From NCBI GenBank assembly GCA_014218235.1, contig CM024766.1:53863545-53927544 (forward strand): a stretch of 64,000 nucleotides of DNA, read 5' to 3'. Numbering within the stretch: position 1 is the first letter of the stretch; every line of letters starts with the position of its first letter. This document shows, piece after piece, positions 11,978 through 23,508 of the stretch. The notes under the pieces are model-generated. The model saw only the letters and a list, made by a program, of their open reading frames with translations, was not told the DNA's origin and made no database searches. This stretch comes from Colocasia esculenta (lineage: Eukaryota > Streptophyta > Magnoliopsida > Alismatales > Araceae). The position numbers and the translations under genes were made by a program.

Positions 11978-13310
11978 TGAAAGGTTTGCGGAATCCCAAT
12001 ATGGTAATCTAGAAGGGGGGGTTGAATAGATTACCGTCAATTAAAAGTTTAAAACAACCCTTTTTAACCACAACAAAGTCTTTTGAGTTTTCAGTAGAAA
12101 CTGAGTGAGATTTAGATGTGTTGATGACGTGTAGATGAATTTGCAATTTATCTAGCGTGTGTAAATACAACATACCTATCAAGCATCTAACGTGAAAAAC
12201 GTTCAAACCACAGGACACGAAGATTTACGTGGTTCGGAGTACACAAATCGTGTATCCTACGTCCACGGCACACACACACACGCAGAGAAAACTGCCTATG
12301 AGAGAGTACAGTGACTACAACTCACACACACATGTTTTCTGATGTGCACCCACGATCAAAACAACACACACACGTGATCTCAAGCACAAGGGTCGCTTGA
12401 ATCACCACAACACACACACGGATGGTAGAAATACGAAAACAGAGAGAGTTCTGAATGAGAGAATAAATCCTGGTGAAGAACTCTTCTGAGAACGCTTGGA
12501 GGAAGTTCAATCTTCGACTTGAATGCTTTGAGTCGATGGAGAAGGTTGAATCCTCGACGTTCTATCTTCAGAAACTGCTGAATTGACGGATCTTTAGGGC
12601 TCTGGGCAGCAGTCTGAAGTAGAGCAGCAGCAACTCTTCTGGAATTTGGAATAGCTCTAGGGTTTTGGTTGTGGCTACTTCTGTACGAAATTTCTTCCAA
12701 AGAGGTGTTTAAATATAGGTCTTCTCACTTGGAGAAACGTGAGACTTGGAAACACTATCTTGGATAACTTAGGAACTTTCCGTAGTTTGAAATATTCTCC
12801 GTCTGTCGATAGGTCTTGGCCATCTGTCGACAGGCGACAGTGAGTTTGCAACAAATTGAAGTCTTGATCTTCGGCTCTGTGCAATTCTGTCGACAGTCGA
12901 TGACCATCTGTCGACAGATGTCTTCTTTTGTGAAAATGACAGAAGTCTGGATGTTCAGGACTGTGGGATCTGTCGACAGTCGACTTCCCATCTGTCGACA
13001 GATGAAGACTTCCTGAGCAATGTGACTTCGGCTGATTTTTCTTGTGCAATCTGTCGACAGGTGCTTTTGTGTCTGTCGACAGGTGACCTTATTTCTTGCT
13101 TTTTGTGATCTTTCTCACTTGTTTGGTGAGAGCTTGACTTTGGGCATTTGTACCTACATGATAAAACATGTAAAGTTAAGTATTTTGAAAACACAAATGA
13201 TCAAGTATTGCATTGGGTTCTTTGTCATGTGTCAAGTGTATCAAACCTCAATTGAAGTTATTCATCATCAAAAAACATGTTTTTATAAATGTTAGAATGA
13301 AAATCCAACA
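11978..13310 (-). repeat. 5' LTR of element A (1,333 bp)
   Basis: On the minus strand it starts TGTTGGATTTTC and ends AACCTTTCA, followed by AT and the primer site. Eight palindromes of the CTGTCGACAG type (most exact, some with one change) are clustered at 12795-13085. Towards the LTR 3' end lie two elements shared with the other copia LTRs here: a CCGAACCACGTAAATC motif (12214-12237, minus) and a run of seven C flanked by CTAT and TTCTAGATT (about 12009-12028). Confidence 0.92.
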
Positions 13311-16300
13311 ATAATAATATTGAAATAATAGAAACATACGTACAACCATCGTATGTGCAAGAACACATCGAAAAATTTCGTAAAAATTATAATTCAAACC
13401 CAAACATTATTACTAAGTGTTCCACGAAGAAATCCATGCAATGAAAAATCTAATTGGCCAAGCGTACGTTAAAATGTGACTAATTATCCAAATTAGGAAA
13501 CTAAGTCGGAAAACCGTTAACACGAAAATATCACGTGCTCATAGATTAAATGCACATGTCGGAGAGACTTCCAACATCATGTATTGATGACCCATTATCA
13601 TATTTGGACCGATGGACCTCTCATAGCCCATGAATAAATTCAAGTAAAGAAAATACAATAAAAATCCATAACTCTATTATTCCCCTAATTAAAACAGAAA
13701 TTTCCATAAGTTAAATTCCATTAAGTGATGGGTTTTGTTAAATGGATCATATAAAAGTTATTGGGCCAAAATAGAGATTTTTTAAAGAAGAATAATAGGA
13801 AAATACCCTAAATTCGTAACTTAAATATTACCTAAATAGAAAAAAGGTATTAAAGCATTAAAATAAGTAATTTGGGTTGGAATTAGATTCCTAACCCTAC
13901 CCTAATAGGTTGGCCATGAAATTGCATCCCAACCTAACCCAAATAGGATGTGGAAGGCTTAGAAGGAAAATAGAAATAGGAAATCTTGGAATTTAATAGG
14001 AATTAGAGTCCTATTAGGAAATAGAAACCCAACAAGCATAAATACTCTCTAAACTCTCCATGGCCGGCCCTAACACATTGCTGGGATTTGCTGGACGAGG
14101 AGAGGAGGCCAAGGAGGAGAGGAATTTGTGAAGAGAAGGCTGGACCAAGCTCCACCCCTTGTTCTTCAAGTTCTAGCCCTAGAAGAGAAAAAGAGTCAAA
14201 TGTAGGCATTCTCACGAGCAAAACTAAATTAATTTCTTATGTAGATTGTTCCATACACCAGGAACAAAACTCCTCTTGTTTCATAATTTATCATTAAGCC
14301 AATCTTTTATTTTGGATTTTCAAAGTTCTGCACACACCATGACCCCGAACCATCATGTCTAATCTATATCTCCATGTATACTCGACCCCATGCCATGAAA
14401 TTTTAACTGGAGATACTAATGGATGTTAGACATCATTTGCCCATGGAAGCCCTAATTTTCATCCATCCTACTTCTCGAATTAAATCTTTCATCTCTATTG
14501 TACACTGTACCATGTTCTTCGTGAATAAACTTATTTGAAGCATGCCGAGACCATGTCCACTTTCAAATTCCTATTTACTGGAAGTACTCTTGTATGTCTA
14601 GACCCATTTAGAACTAGTTTCATGAATTTTCATTGCTTGTGCAATTAGTTATGAATTTTTATCAACCCTATGTCAAATTATAAAAACCTAGACCGCAATC
14701 CCATGCACTATCCTTTTCCCGCTCGGGCTCAGGCACAGGACCTGAGAATGCGACGGCCCGATAGGCCGCGTTCTCAGGGCCCATCGTGACACAGTACCTG
14801 TCACATTCTGAACGAGACAGGCCACACCGTCGCATTCTGGTAGCCTGCTCTGACCGATCTGTCACGACCTGTGCATGACCTTGTCGCGTTCTGAACAAAC
14901 CCTGTCGCGACCCTTACATTAGTACGTCACATTTTGAAGTTTTTCACCAAAACCCTACATTTTTTCTCAACTTGACTTTCTATAGTAAACTCTTACCATA
15001 TTAACTGTCTTACACACAGTAAATAACAATGTTAAATGTGGTTATGTGATTATTAATTAAAAGTCATTCACATGATCCAATCACATCCATGATTCTCTTA
15101 TTCACATGCACACACTTGAACCATCCAATCATGACTTGACTTAGCATAAAAATACTTCATAAAATATCTGGTAATTTATTTTAATGATGTATTTAAAGTC
15201 TCCCATTTATTTTAAATGGACTTGTCTTCGTTTTCTCGTAATGTTTTAGGAATACCGTTACCGACGCTCCACTGTTCTAGAATTCCTCTAGAACGTCGAG
15301 CACTTGTTTCTATATACACACTTTCTCTTGACTTGGACAAACTCTCCGTCGGATATTCCTTCTGCCAGATTAGTAAATCCTTGTTCAAGGCCTCCGTAAG
15401 TCTCCTCTGTCCATGGATTCCCACATGGTCGACGAGCTGGTTGTACCCTAACACCTATGACACCCTTTATGGATCAGTAAGATCCAAACGGCCTTAGTTT
15501 GCTCTCGCTCTTATCTTGAATCACATCGGACCTCTGGAGCTGTGCATAATATGGCCAGTGGAAGGTAGTGAATTCCACCTGACTGCCAACACCAATCACG
15601 CATGTTGTGCAACTGTTACTATTGCCGTTACTCGACTTTTCATATGCATTGACCCTTAGATCTCATCTATTACTCTACTCACTCATCTATTCACACTCTC
15701 TCTACTATCTCGTCTATTCATCTCGTACTCTCGCCTATTTCTTAGTACTCTCTATTGGCCATTAACTGATTGTCTAAAGATAAACAAAACGACCAATGCC
15801 AGCACAATAGGGCCCGATCTGGTCCTGGAGAGAACGCCCGAAAAGTACCATTTGCCCACGGGAGTTAAAATGATCAGAATGTTGGCATTACATCCAAGTG
15901 CCATACTATCAAGATTAATCTATGACAATTAAACAAAGTGCTATATTCTCTCGTTGTCTATTGACAACAAAGTGCTATACTCTCTCTCGGCTATCTACGG
16001 ATAACCAAAGTGCAATACTATCTCGATTGACGAAAGTTAATCAAAGTGCTATACTATTTCGATTGATGAAAATCAATCAAAGTGCAATTTACTCTCTACA
16101 TAGCCAAGTACTTTCTCTTTCCTTGCTATACATGTTACTCGCTATTACTTGACAATGACATTACTTGTTATCGTGTTGTTATCGATTTCTATCGTGACTT
16201 GCTTTAATCATACTCTTTGTGCTATACTTGATTCATCTGCTATTTGAACCATTGTTACTTGTGCTATCACTTTCTCGACTTTACATGACTCTCTCTATCA

Positions 16301-16752
16301 TTAGTTACTCTGCTATTTAAAGTATTAATCATTTAAAGTATGCTTGGCCCATGAGATTTAAGTGCTACTGAGCATCATCGCTCACCCTTCGTTGTTTGTT
16401 ATTGTGTCTCAGGTAAGATAGACGATGACGTTGTACACACCAATGAGACAGGACCCGAGTGATGAGCGACCTGAAGTCAAATGATGAAGTTACCCTAGCA
16501 CAATGGAGTCTAGTAGTTATTGCATTAGATTTCTTTTCCAATGTAATGATATATATATAATATATATATATATATTGGCTCTGAATTAGTGGTTGTAATA
16601 GTCTTGGTGAAATTTCAATGAAATGAAAAGTTTATTCCAATTAGTGTTCATTAGATGCTCTAAGTCATTCAACTGTTGTACATTTTACTCTACTATGTAC
16701 TTTGCTCACGTCTCCCCAATTTATTCCGCTGCTAAATTGGCGGGGCATGACA
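13311..16752 (+). mobile_element. X2, gypsy LTR of the X1 family in opposite orientation, split by A
   Basis: The right end is GGGGCATGACA, the reverse complement of the X1 start with one change, and the body aligns with inverted X1 throughout. At 13311 it begins about 70 bases short of its expected end, exactly at the A LTR boundary. A is therefore inserted in X2, and the missing end lies off-window left of A. No coding region is attached, so it is probably a solo LTR, but this cannot be proven here. It holds short repeats (AAAGTGCTATACT type, 15930-16090), a CCTGTCGC cluster (14720-14930) and a CTCAG|GTAAG splice-donor consensus at 16412/16413. TACTG (16753-16757) is its candidate target-site copy. 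Confidence 0.85.
16548..16576. repeat. TA-rich microsatellite inside X2
   Basis: An almost pure run of TA dinucleotides with one interruption lies within X2. X1 has no equivalent, so it arose after the copies separated. Confidence 0.85.
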
Positions 16753-17441
16753 TACTGACATGTAGTTTCCTTTACCTAATAAGATAAAAGTCAGAAAGTC
16801 ATTTGAAATTTCATAATCCACCAAGACAGTCAATTCAAACTAAGAATATGATCAATCGATATGAACATAACTTAAATGTTCACCAATCAATGTGAAATAA
16901 CATTTACAACACCAATCGATAGGATTTATGAACTAATCGATAAAATATGAACCAAGCGATAGGATATGGCTTAAACTAGTCACCAATCGGTATAAAACTT
17001 AACAGCAATCGATAGAGCTCTTGAACACCAATCGATAGAAATTTGTTCTCCAATCGATACGAACTTGGTCATCAATCGATAGAGATTGAACAACAATCGA
17101 TAGAAGCTTTTAAAGATAATTGATATGATAAGTATAGAAGGCAATCTATATGCTTAAAAGCAATCGATATGCGATAAAGACAATCGATATGGACATGCTT
17201 AGCAATCGTTAGACTTGAAATAGTAATCGATATGTTTATTATAAAAGTAATCAATATGCTATTATATCAGTAATCGATCTAAACATGAGTGCATTTCTTT
17301 TTATAGAGATATCAATTAATTTATGTTTTGGACATATATAATTTGAAAAATTTTATTAAATATAGTTTTTAATCTCCATGATATTTATGATTTCTTCTTA
17401 TCACCAAAACATAGAGATAAAAATATATGAGTGGTTCAACA
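16753..17441 (-). repeat. LTR fragment of outer Sirevirus H with ATCGAT repeats
   Basis: The right end GTGGTTCAACA, followed by a polypurine tract on the minus strand, marks the LTR start of a minus-strand element (TGTTGAACCAC). The other end is cut by X2, and the rest should lie off-window to the left. From about 16850 to 17275 there are some twenty copies of an AATCGATA-like octamer at irregular spacings of roughly 20-35 bases. These have the same placement as the palindrome clusters in A, B and C. Confidence 0.72.
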
Positions 17442-17724
17442 ATCTCTCCCCCTTTTGGTGATGACAAAACTTATGTGAATTTTTTAAAATTAAGATACTT
17501 ATATAAGCATTATACAAACATTAAATAGAAAATTCATAGATAAAATATTCTCCCCCTTTTTGTTAATAGCCAAAAAGGAATGATCCTACCATTTTAGCAT
17601 TCTCCCCCTTTAGACTTTTTACCATTACTTGCTGTGACTTTGAATGAGGGGATTCAACAATATTTGTCATGAATTATCATCTCCCTTTTTTACTTGCTCC
17701 CGCTGAATGTGAGGCTCCCCCTTT
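17442..17724 (-). promoter_or_regulatory. Multiple polypurine tracts of element H
   Basis: The tract next to the LTR reads AAAAGGGGGAGAGAT on the minus strand (17442-17456). Further copies of the GGGGGAGA core lie at 17549-17561, 17600-17613 and 17713-17724. Several polypurine tracts in a row before the 3' LTR are a described Sirevirus feature. The first tract would prime plus-strand DNA synthesis. Confidence 0.75.
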
Positions 17725-18169
17725 GAGTGAGGCTTGATGAGTCTTCAATCTTCTCCTTGTTTGTCGACCAATTTGACATTATCTGTCGACAATTGTTCCA
17801 TGGTGTGTTGACCTATCCTTTGTCTATGTCAACACATGCTTCGTCTATCGACAGGTTTTATTTGTCTGTCATCTCCTGTTGTATTTCCACTTGTTGTTGT
17901 GTTGAAAAGTCTTCAATAAGATTCCCTAAATTCGTCTATAAAAAGATACTTGTAATAAATTTGTTCAAAAAAATTGTAAGCTAAACAAAAACAACAAATT
18001 TAAAGATGACTACTTCCTCTTCTGATTGGAATGAAGTGAAGAATTGGTAGTCACCATTCGGATGCTTTCGAACATCCCTAACCATACCCATTTGAATGTG
18101 TTTTTATTTTGTCCATTGAGATCAAATTGGCATTCTCTTCTTCTTCTTCGATACTTGAGATATCTGAGG
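17725..18169 (-). other. Internal remnant of element H
   Basis: This is non-coding, or too short to identify. It holds GTCGAC palindromes near 17761 and 17785, with diverged forms up to 17860. A short open stretch on the minus strand at 18000-18169 is not recognisable. Gypsy element D interrupts it at 18170, and TGAGG (18165-18169) is D's candidate target-site copy. Confidence 0.55.
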
Positions 18170-19142
18170 TGTAACGACCCTCTTTATACTGGTACAATTA
18201 TATCAATCCACATCGATATAAAGGGCGCCGTCACAGTGGGACATGTACCCAACACAACACAGTAGGTCGAGATATACATAAATAACAAAGAAAGTACAGC
18301 GGAAACAAAAGATACTCTTATTCCATCATCATTCACACATTCCACAGTCTATATAGTAGAAATGAAAGTAAACCAATGTCCACAATTATACAAGTCCATA
18401 ACATATCACCATTGCCCACATACTAGTAAATGAAAATGTAGTCTAAACAAGTAGTCTCCACAAGCACAGCTACACCTCTCGCTCGGAGTCGCTCCTCACA
18501 ATATTCTCCTCTAGCACAGGGACACTTGTCTCACCTGTATGTTAAAGCAAGTATGAGTCTTCACAAAGACCTAGCAAGCAACCCATTGGCACATCCTTAC
18601 ACAGGGAGCTTCTTCACCTCCAGATGCACCTTCTAGTCGAAGAAGTTTGCCAGAGAAGCCTCCCAAATGCCGGATCAAGCCTCACAAAGGTCTATCTTTT
18701 TCTCTCTCCAGAACCCAAAAAGCCCTAGGTGAGAAAAGTCCTCCCTTAACCGAGATCTCTAGGTTATATAGGCTAAGAGTCGGGGTAAACCTAGCATTAG
18801 GAGTCCTGACTGTTGAGGATTGGGTTTCCTAAACAAACACCGGAGAAAACGGGGCCGTTTCAGATCTGGAATCCCAAACATAGTTGGAGAAGTAAACGGC
18901 CACTTTGATGCCATCAACTAGAAATAGGCATCAATCGATGTTGACGTCTAGATCCTCTGGCTGCACAGTCAACAGCACACAAGTTGCCGTCAACCTGCTC
19001 TTAACGTCAAGGGATGTTGATGTTAAACAGGGATTTCGGGTAGAACATCAAATATCAACTAACATACATGCACAAAAATAAATAAATATAATATACACAA
19101 GATTGAATAAATATAATATACACAGAATTTGAGGGCCTTACA
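18170..19142 (-). repeat. 3' LTR of element D (973 bp)
   Basis: On the plus strand it begins TGTAACGACCC and ends GGGCCTTACA, the same ends as the F LTR. It is only about a third as long, because a central AT-rich part present in F (from just after the AACAAGTAAC region to CATTGGCACA) is absent. Inverted short repeats with GTTGACG and GTCAAC occur at 18940-19030. Minus-strand ATACAG|GTGAG (donor at 18534) is a possible splice donor. Confidence 0.88.
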
Positions 19143-19193
19143 CCCTCTCCCCCTAAAAGAAAACTTCGTCCTCAAAGTTAGCACAGAAATACT
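19143..19193 (-). promoter_or_regulatory. Polypurine tract and 3' untranslated stretch of D
   Basis: The minus strand reads TTTTAGGGGGAGAGGG directly before the LTR start. This purine run matches the F tract at 52068-52085. Confidence 0.75.
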
Positions 19194-20425
19194 AACCAAA
19201 CAAATGGGGATATTGCTTCTTCATAGCATCCTCAAGCTCCCATGTAGCCTCCTCTCGAGAGAAATTCCTCTGTAACACTTTCACGGATGCAATAGCCTTG
19301 TTCCTGAGGTGTTGAACCTTCCGATCTAGGATAGCTATTGGTCACTCTACATAAGACAAGTCTGGCTGAATCTCCACTGGCTCATGACTGATGACATGTG
19401 ACGAATCTCACACATATCTTTTGAGCATAGGCACGTGGAAAACTAGGTGCACACTAGCTAGTGCTAGGGGTAAAGCTAGCTCATAGCTAGCTCATATGCC
19501 ACTCTGCCCATCCATCTGAGAATCTCAAACGGGACAATGAATCTCGGGCTCAACTTGCTATGCTTGCCAAACTTGACCACACCTCGAGTAGGCGAAACCT
19601 TGAGAAATACATGCTCGCCAACCTCGAACTCTAAGTCCTTCCTTCTGTTGTCGGCGTAGCTCTTCTGCCTATCTTGGGCTACAACCAATCTCTGCCTGAT
19701 AAGCTGAATCATATCCGAAGTCTCCTATATCAACTCTGGACCAACCAACTGCCTATCCCCTGTCTCCTCCCAGTACAAAAAAGATCTACAGGGCCGCCCG
19801 TACAAAGCATCGAATGGAGCCATGCCGATGCTCGCATGAAAACTATTGTTGTAGGTGAACTCCAAAAGAGGTAGATGACGTTCCCAATTGCCTCTGCAAT
19901 CAAGCACGCACGCTCTCAACATGTCCTCGAGCGTCTGGATCGTTTTCTTAGACTGGCCATCTGTCTAAGGGTGAAACGCCGAACTAAGCTTCAATTGAGA
20001 ACCCAAAGCCTCCTAAAGACCCTGCCACAGCCACGAAGTAAACCGCGGGTCTCTATCAGAGATAATAGACTTCGGCACATCATGCAGTCTCATAATACTG
20101 CCAACATATAGCCTAGCCAAACTCTCTACAGACTGTTTCTTCTTCATGGGCAAGAAATGAGCAGTCTTGGAGAAATGGTCTACAATCACCCAAATTGAGT
20201 CATTGCCCTTGGCTGATCTGGGCAAACCCGTCACAAAATCCATGGTGATTTCCTCCCACTTCCATATAGGTATCTCCATCTTCTGCATAAGGCCTGATGA
20301 TCTCTGACGCTCAGCCTTGACCTGCTGGCACACCAAACACCTGGACACAAATTCTGCCACATCCTTCTTCATGCCAGACCACCAGAAGGATCTCTTCAAG
20401 TCTTGGTACATCTTGGTGTTGCCCG
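19194..20425 (-). pseudogene. Gypsy pol of D, integrase C-terminal half
   Basis: It contains the second half of the integrase HHCC finger (CLVCQQVKAERQ), the core with MDFVTGLPRSAKGND, SDRDPRFTS and the ERxxxxLEDML region, and the C-terminal domain (YADNRRKDLEFEVGEHVFLKVSPTRGV). The pol end is near 19194, by comparison with F. Frame changes and stops fall near 20012, 19922 and 19712-19475. The 5' part of the gene lies at 45452 onward, on the other side of C. Confidence 0.88.
20421..20425. repeat. Target-site copy of C, left (GCCCG)
   Basis: This pairs with GCCTG at 45447-45451 with one transition. Joining the flanks gives continuous D integrase sequence. Confidence 0.8.
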
Positions 20426-22709
20426 TGATGATCAGGTCATCTCCATATAATTTCATGAATTACATATCTATTTTGGTGATTAACAAAACTCAGATAAAGT
20501 TTGATCTAACAAAGTTTTTATGAAGCTAAGATACAGGAACAAGTCAAGCAAAATCAAGGAAATATGTAAGTATTTACTATACTGTAGCATTTAAAGTTCA
20601 GATCATGAAATTTATCCAAGTACATATCGACTTTCCATAAGTTACAATGATTTCATAAGTGTTGCATCGATTTCAATAGTCATAACGATTTCCTTACCCC
20701 TATCGCTTTCATATAAGGATTTGGTAAGTGACATACCGATTTCGGCCTCACAACGATTTCAAAAGCATCGCATCGATTTTGATATCAGAACGATTCACTA
20801 AGTGATCATATTGATTTCGATCTCAGAACGATTCGCTAAGTGATCGCATCGATTTCGATCTTAGAACGATTCGCTAAGTGATCGCATCGATTTTGATCTC
20901 AGAACGATTTGTTAAGTGATCACATTGATTTCGATCTCAGAACGATTCGCTAAGTGATCGCATCGATTTTGATCTCAGAATGATTCGTTAAAGTGATCGC
21001 ATCGATTTTGATCTCAAAACGATTCGCTAAGAAATTGCATCGATTTCGATCTCAGAACGATTCGCTAAGTGATCGCATCAATTTTGATCTCAGAACGATT
21101 CGCTCAAGTGATCGCATCGATTCTGATCTCAGAACGATTCGCTAAGAAATCACATCGATTTCGATCTCACAACGATTTTGTTTCACATCGATTTGATAAG
21201 TGAGAACAACAAATTGTTCTCACAATGATTCGGTTTCACATCGATTTGGTAAGTAAGAACAATGACTTGGTCTCACAACGATTTGTCTTTCATAACGATT
21301 CGATAAGTTCCACATCGATTTGGTATTTACATCGATTCGACAAGTTACAATAACGACTCGGTCATTATAACGACTCGATAAGTTACACAACGATTTGCTT
21401 GGTGTAACGACTCGATAAGTCACAACAACGACTTGGTCTATGTAACGATTCCATAAAGCAGAACAATGATTTGATCACTCATCGACTCGATAAGTGAGAC
21501 AACGATTTGGTTATAATGATTTTCTTATAATAATTCGTTCACAATGATTTGGTTATAACGATTTGCTTGTAATGATTCGTTCTCAAACGATTCACTCATA
21601 CAACGATTTCATAAGTGATTCTTACAACGATTTCATGAAATATAACGACTTGATATTCAAATATCTTGACAAGTCATCCTACGTATTTCTCTTTCATCCA
21701 TGCATTAAATATAACTGTACATTTCTCTACACGATGCATGTTCAGATATCTTCTATTCTTATGTTTTTACATGTAATATCTTTTTGGAAAGACAGAATGG
21801 GATTTCTATTGTGATGTATCCTCACTCTAATGATTGACTGACAACAAGAGACAGCTTAGCTGTCTATGTTTTAACATTTAATGTGTGCAGGTCTCTGACA
21901 ACATGACTCTATACAACATTGGATAAAGTAGAAGCTGGAGGATATCAAGAAGGATTTTCTTCTTACGTGCATGGAACGTAAAGGACTGTTGACTGCAAAG
22001 GAGAACCATGCAGTCTAACGTTCTCAGAACATAGAGACAACGGATACTTCAACGACTACTTTTCAAAAGAAGTTATATATTGAAGACTGATGACTCCAGA
22101 GAGTAGAATCTTGATAAGCTTACTCGACACAATCTGCGAGCATCTAGAAGAGCCAAGCCTCACTCCATTATTTTAGCTTTGCTCTTAGCTCTCTACGTCT
22201 AGAGTAGATCTTAGAGAGAGGGTTTGTGTACTGAGAAAATTCATTATTGTAGATCTCTTCCTCTCAGTTCTTGCTTCAGATCAAGCATTATTCTATTCTC
22301 TTGATCTAGGGGCTTGTCTTCCCTCGAACACATTTCGTTTTGTTCCCTTCGTGTTGAAGGAAGACCTGGGGGTTCCAGGGTGGTGTTTTTCCTCTTCCGG
22401 CTGTGAAGAGAAGGCCAGCTGCGGTTGGATGTGTAAGTGTCCTTGAGGGGGACTATACCCTTGGGTAGTGGAATCTTGAGTTGTTGCTCAGGTACTGGAC
22501 GTAGGACGCCTGTGGAAAGGAGGTCCAAACTAAGATAAAAATCCTTGTGCAGTGTGTTTGCTTTCTGTGTGTCTGTTATTGTTTTACGACTAACACTAAC
22601 TGCCAAATGTAGTGCTTTGTTTAAATGTTTTTGTTGACAGGATTAGACAATCAAATTTTAAAGAATCCCATTCACCCCCCCCCCCTCTGGGCTTGCTAGC
22701 TAAGCAACA
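20426..22709 (+). repeat. 5' LTR of element C (2,284 bp)
   Basis: It starts TGATGATCAGG and ends AGCAACA, and the 3' LTR matches it throughout. The first part (20600-21640) is a field of short repeats. The last part carries GATAAAAATCCTTGTGC (22534-22550) and ATTCACCCCCCC (about 22671-22684) before the end, both shared with the other copia LTRs. Confidence 0.93.
20620..21650 (+). repeat. Tandem repeat field in C 5' LTR (about 38-bp unit)
   Basis: Between about 20750 and 21180 a 38-base unit (GATTTCGATCTCAGAACGAT, then TCGCTAAGTGATCGCATC) recurs roughly eleven times with point changes. It is flanked by looser repeats of AACGATTTG and CATCGATTT. The ATCGAT palindrome recurs once per unit. The 3' LTR has the same field at 43360-44400 with different unit variants. 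Confidence 0.88.
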
Positions 22710-22711
22710 AG

Positions 22712-22723
22712 TGGCATCAGAGC
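22712..22723 (+). promoter_or_regulatory. Primer-binding site of C (initiator tRNA-Met, one mismatch)
   Basis: TGGCATCAGAGC lies two bases after the LTR end. It differs from the perfect match in A and B by T-to-C at the fourth base. Confidence 0.85.
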
Positions 22724-22771
22724 GAGTTTCTTCGACAAAGAAGATCCAACGATCTGAAGAGAAAAGATCAA

Positions 22772-23508
22772 ATGGCAGCCCAATGTCACTTCGAAGGTCA
22801 GTCAGTCAGCAAGCCACCATTGTTCGACAGTGAAGACTATACTTATTGAAAAACAAGAATGAAGCTCTTCCTACAAGGGCTCGACTATCAGATCTGGTCC
22901 ATCGTAGAAGAAGGAGATCTTCTGGTTACTAACGAGAAGGACCAGTGGACTGAAGATGATAAGAAGAAAATTTCCCTCAACTGTTAGGCCAAAAGCATAT
23001 TGCGTTGTGCTCTTAGTAAGAAAGAGTTCAACCATATATCTGCCCGTAAGTCAGCTATGGAGATGTGGGAAAAGTTGAGGATCACATATGAAGGTACTGA
23101 CAAAGTAAAGGAAACCAGAATAGATATTCTGGTAACACAATATGAAAGGTTCCAGATGCAGTCAGGAGAATCAATAACCCAGATGTACAGTAGATTTACA
23201 GACATCACAAATGGATTAGCTGGTCTTGGGAAGACATATGAAATGGGAGACATGGTCAGAAAGATTCTTAGATCCTACTAGCCTCTTGGACTCCCAAAGT
23301 AACAGTGATAGAAGAGGCCAATGACTTGAAGAGAATGTCATTGGAGAAAAACTCATTGGGTCCCTAATGGCCCATGAGATCAACATGGAGAGATTGGGAG
23401 AGTCGTCAAGCAGAAGAAAACAGTCCAATGCTCTCAGGCTGAAGAAGATGCATCAGAAGAAGCCTCAGATGGTGATGAAAGCTTGAGAAGTAGTGAAGAT
23501 GAAGAAGC
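22772..23508 (+). pseudogene. Copia gag of C, 5' part
   Basis: The ATG at 22772-22774 opens a frame homologous to A and B gag. The conserved region SAMEMWEKLRITYEGT is followed by a segment containing MVRKILRS. In-frame stops at 22847-22849 (TGA, where A and B have tryptophan) and 22985-22987 (TAG) close it early, and the frame is lost near 23281. Element B interrupts the gene at 23509, and gag resumes at 34732. Confidence 0.85.
23504..23508. repeat. Target-site duplication of B, left copy (GAAGC)
   Basis: Identical to 34727-34731 on the other side of B. Confidence 0.93.

Larger units (their letters stand above)
1..13310 (-). mobile_element. Copia element A (Sirevirus type), 3' end outside the window
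   Basis: Reading on the minus strand from 13310 downward come a 5' LTR, a tRNA-Met primer site, gag, pol, a long spacer and an env-like ORF that runs off base 1. The 3' LTR is not in the window. The element is interrupted by solo LTR X1 (2486-6173). It lies inside X2: the base after its LTR end (13311) starts X2 sequence, and ATAAT at 13311-13315 is the expected target-site copy, the partner being off-window. Gag and pol have several frame breaks, so this copy is dead. Its env-like ORF and spacer organisation match Sireviruses. Confidence 0.85.

Noticed and set aside
17985..18169. Possible host exon between H and D
   Set aside because: The open stretch is short and unrecognised, and its context next to H polypurine tracts makes it H internal sequence.
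20750..21180. Regular 38-bp repeats resembling a CRISPR array
   Set aside because: The repeats abut with no unique spacers, occur in both LTRs of a plant retrotransposon, and there are no cas genes.
22612..22833. 73-codon plus-strand ORF spanning the C LTR end and primer site
   Set aside because: It overlaps the LTR boundary and primer site and enters gag in the wrong frame.
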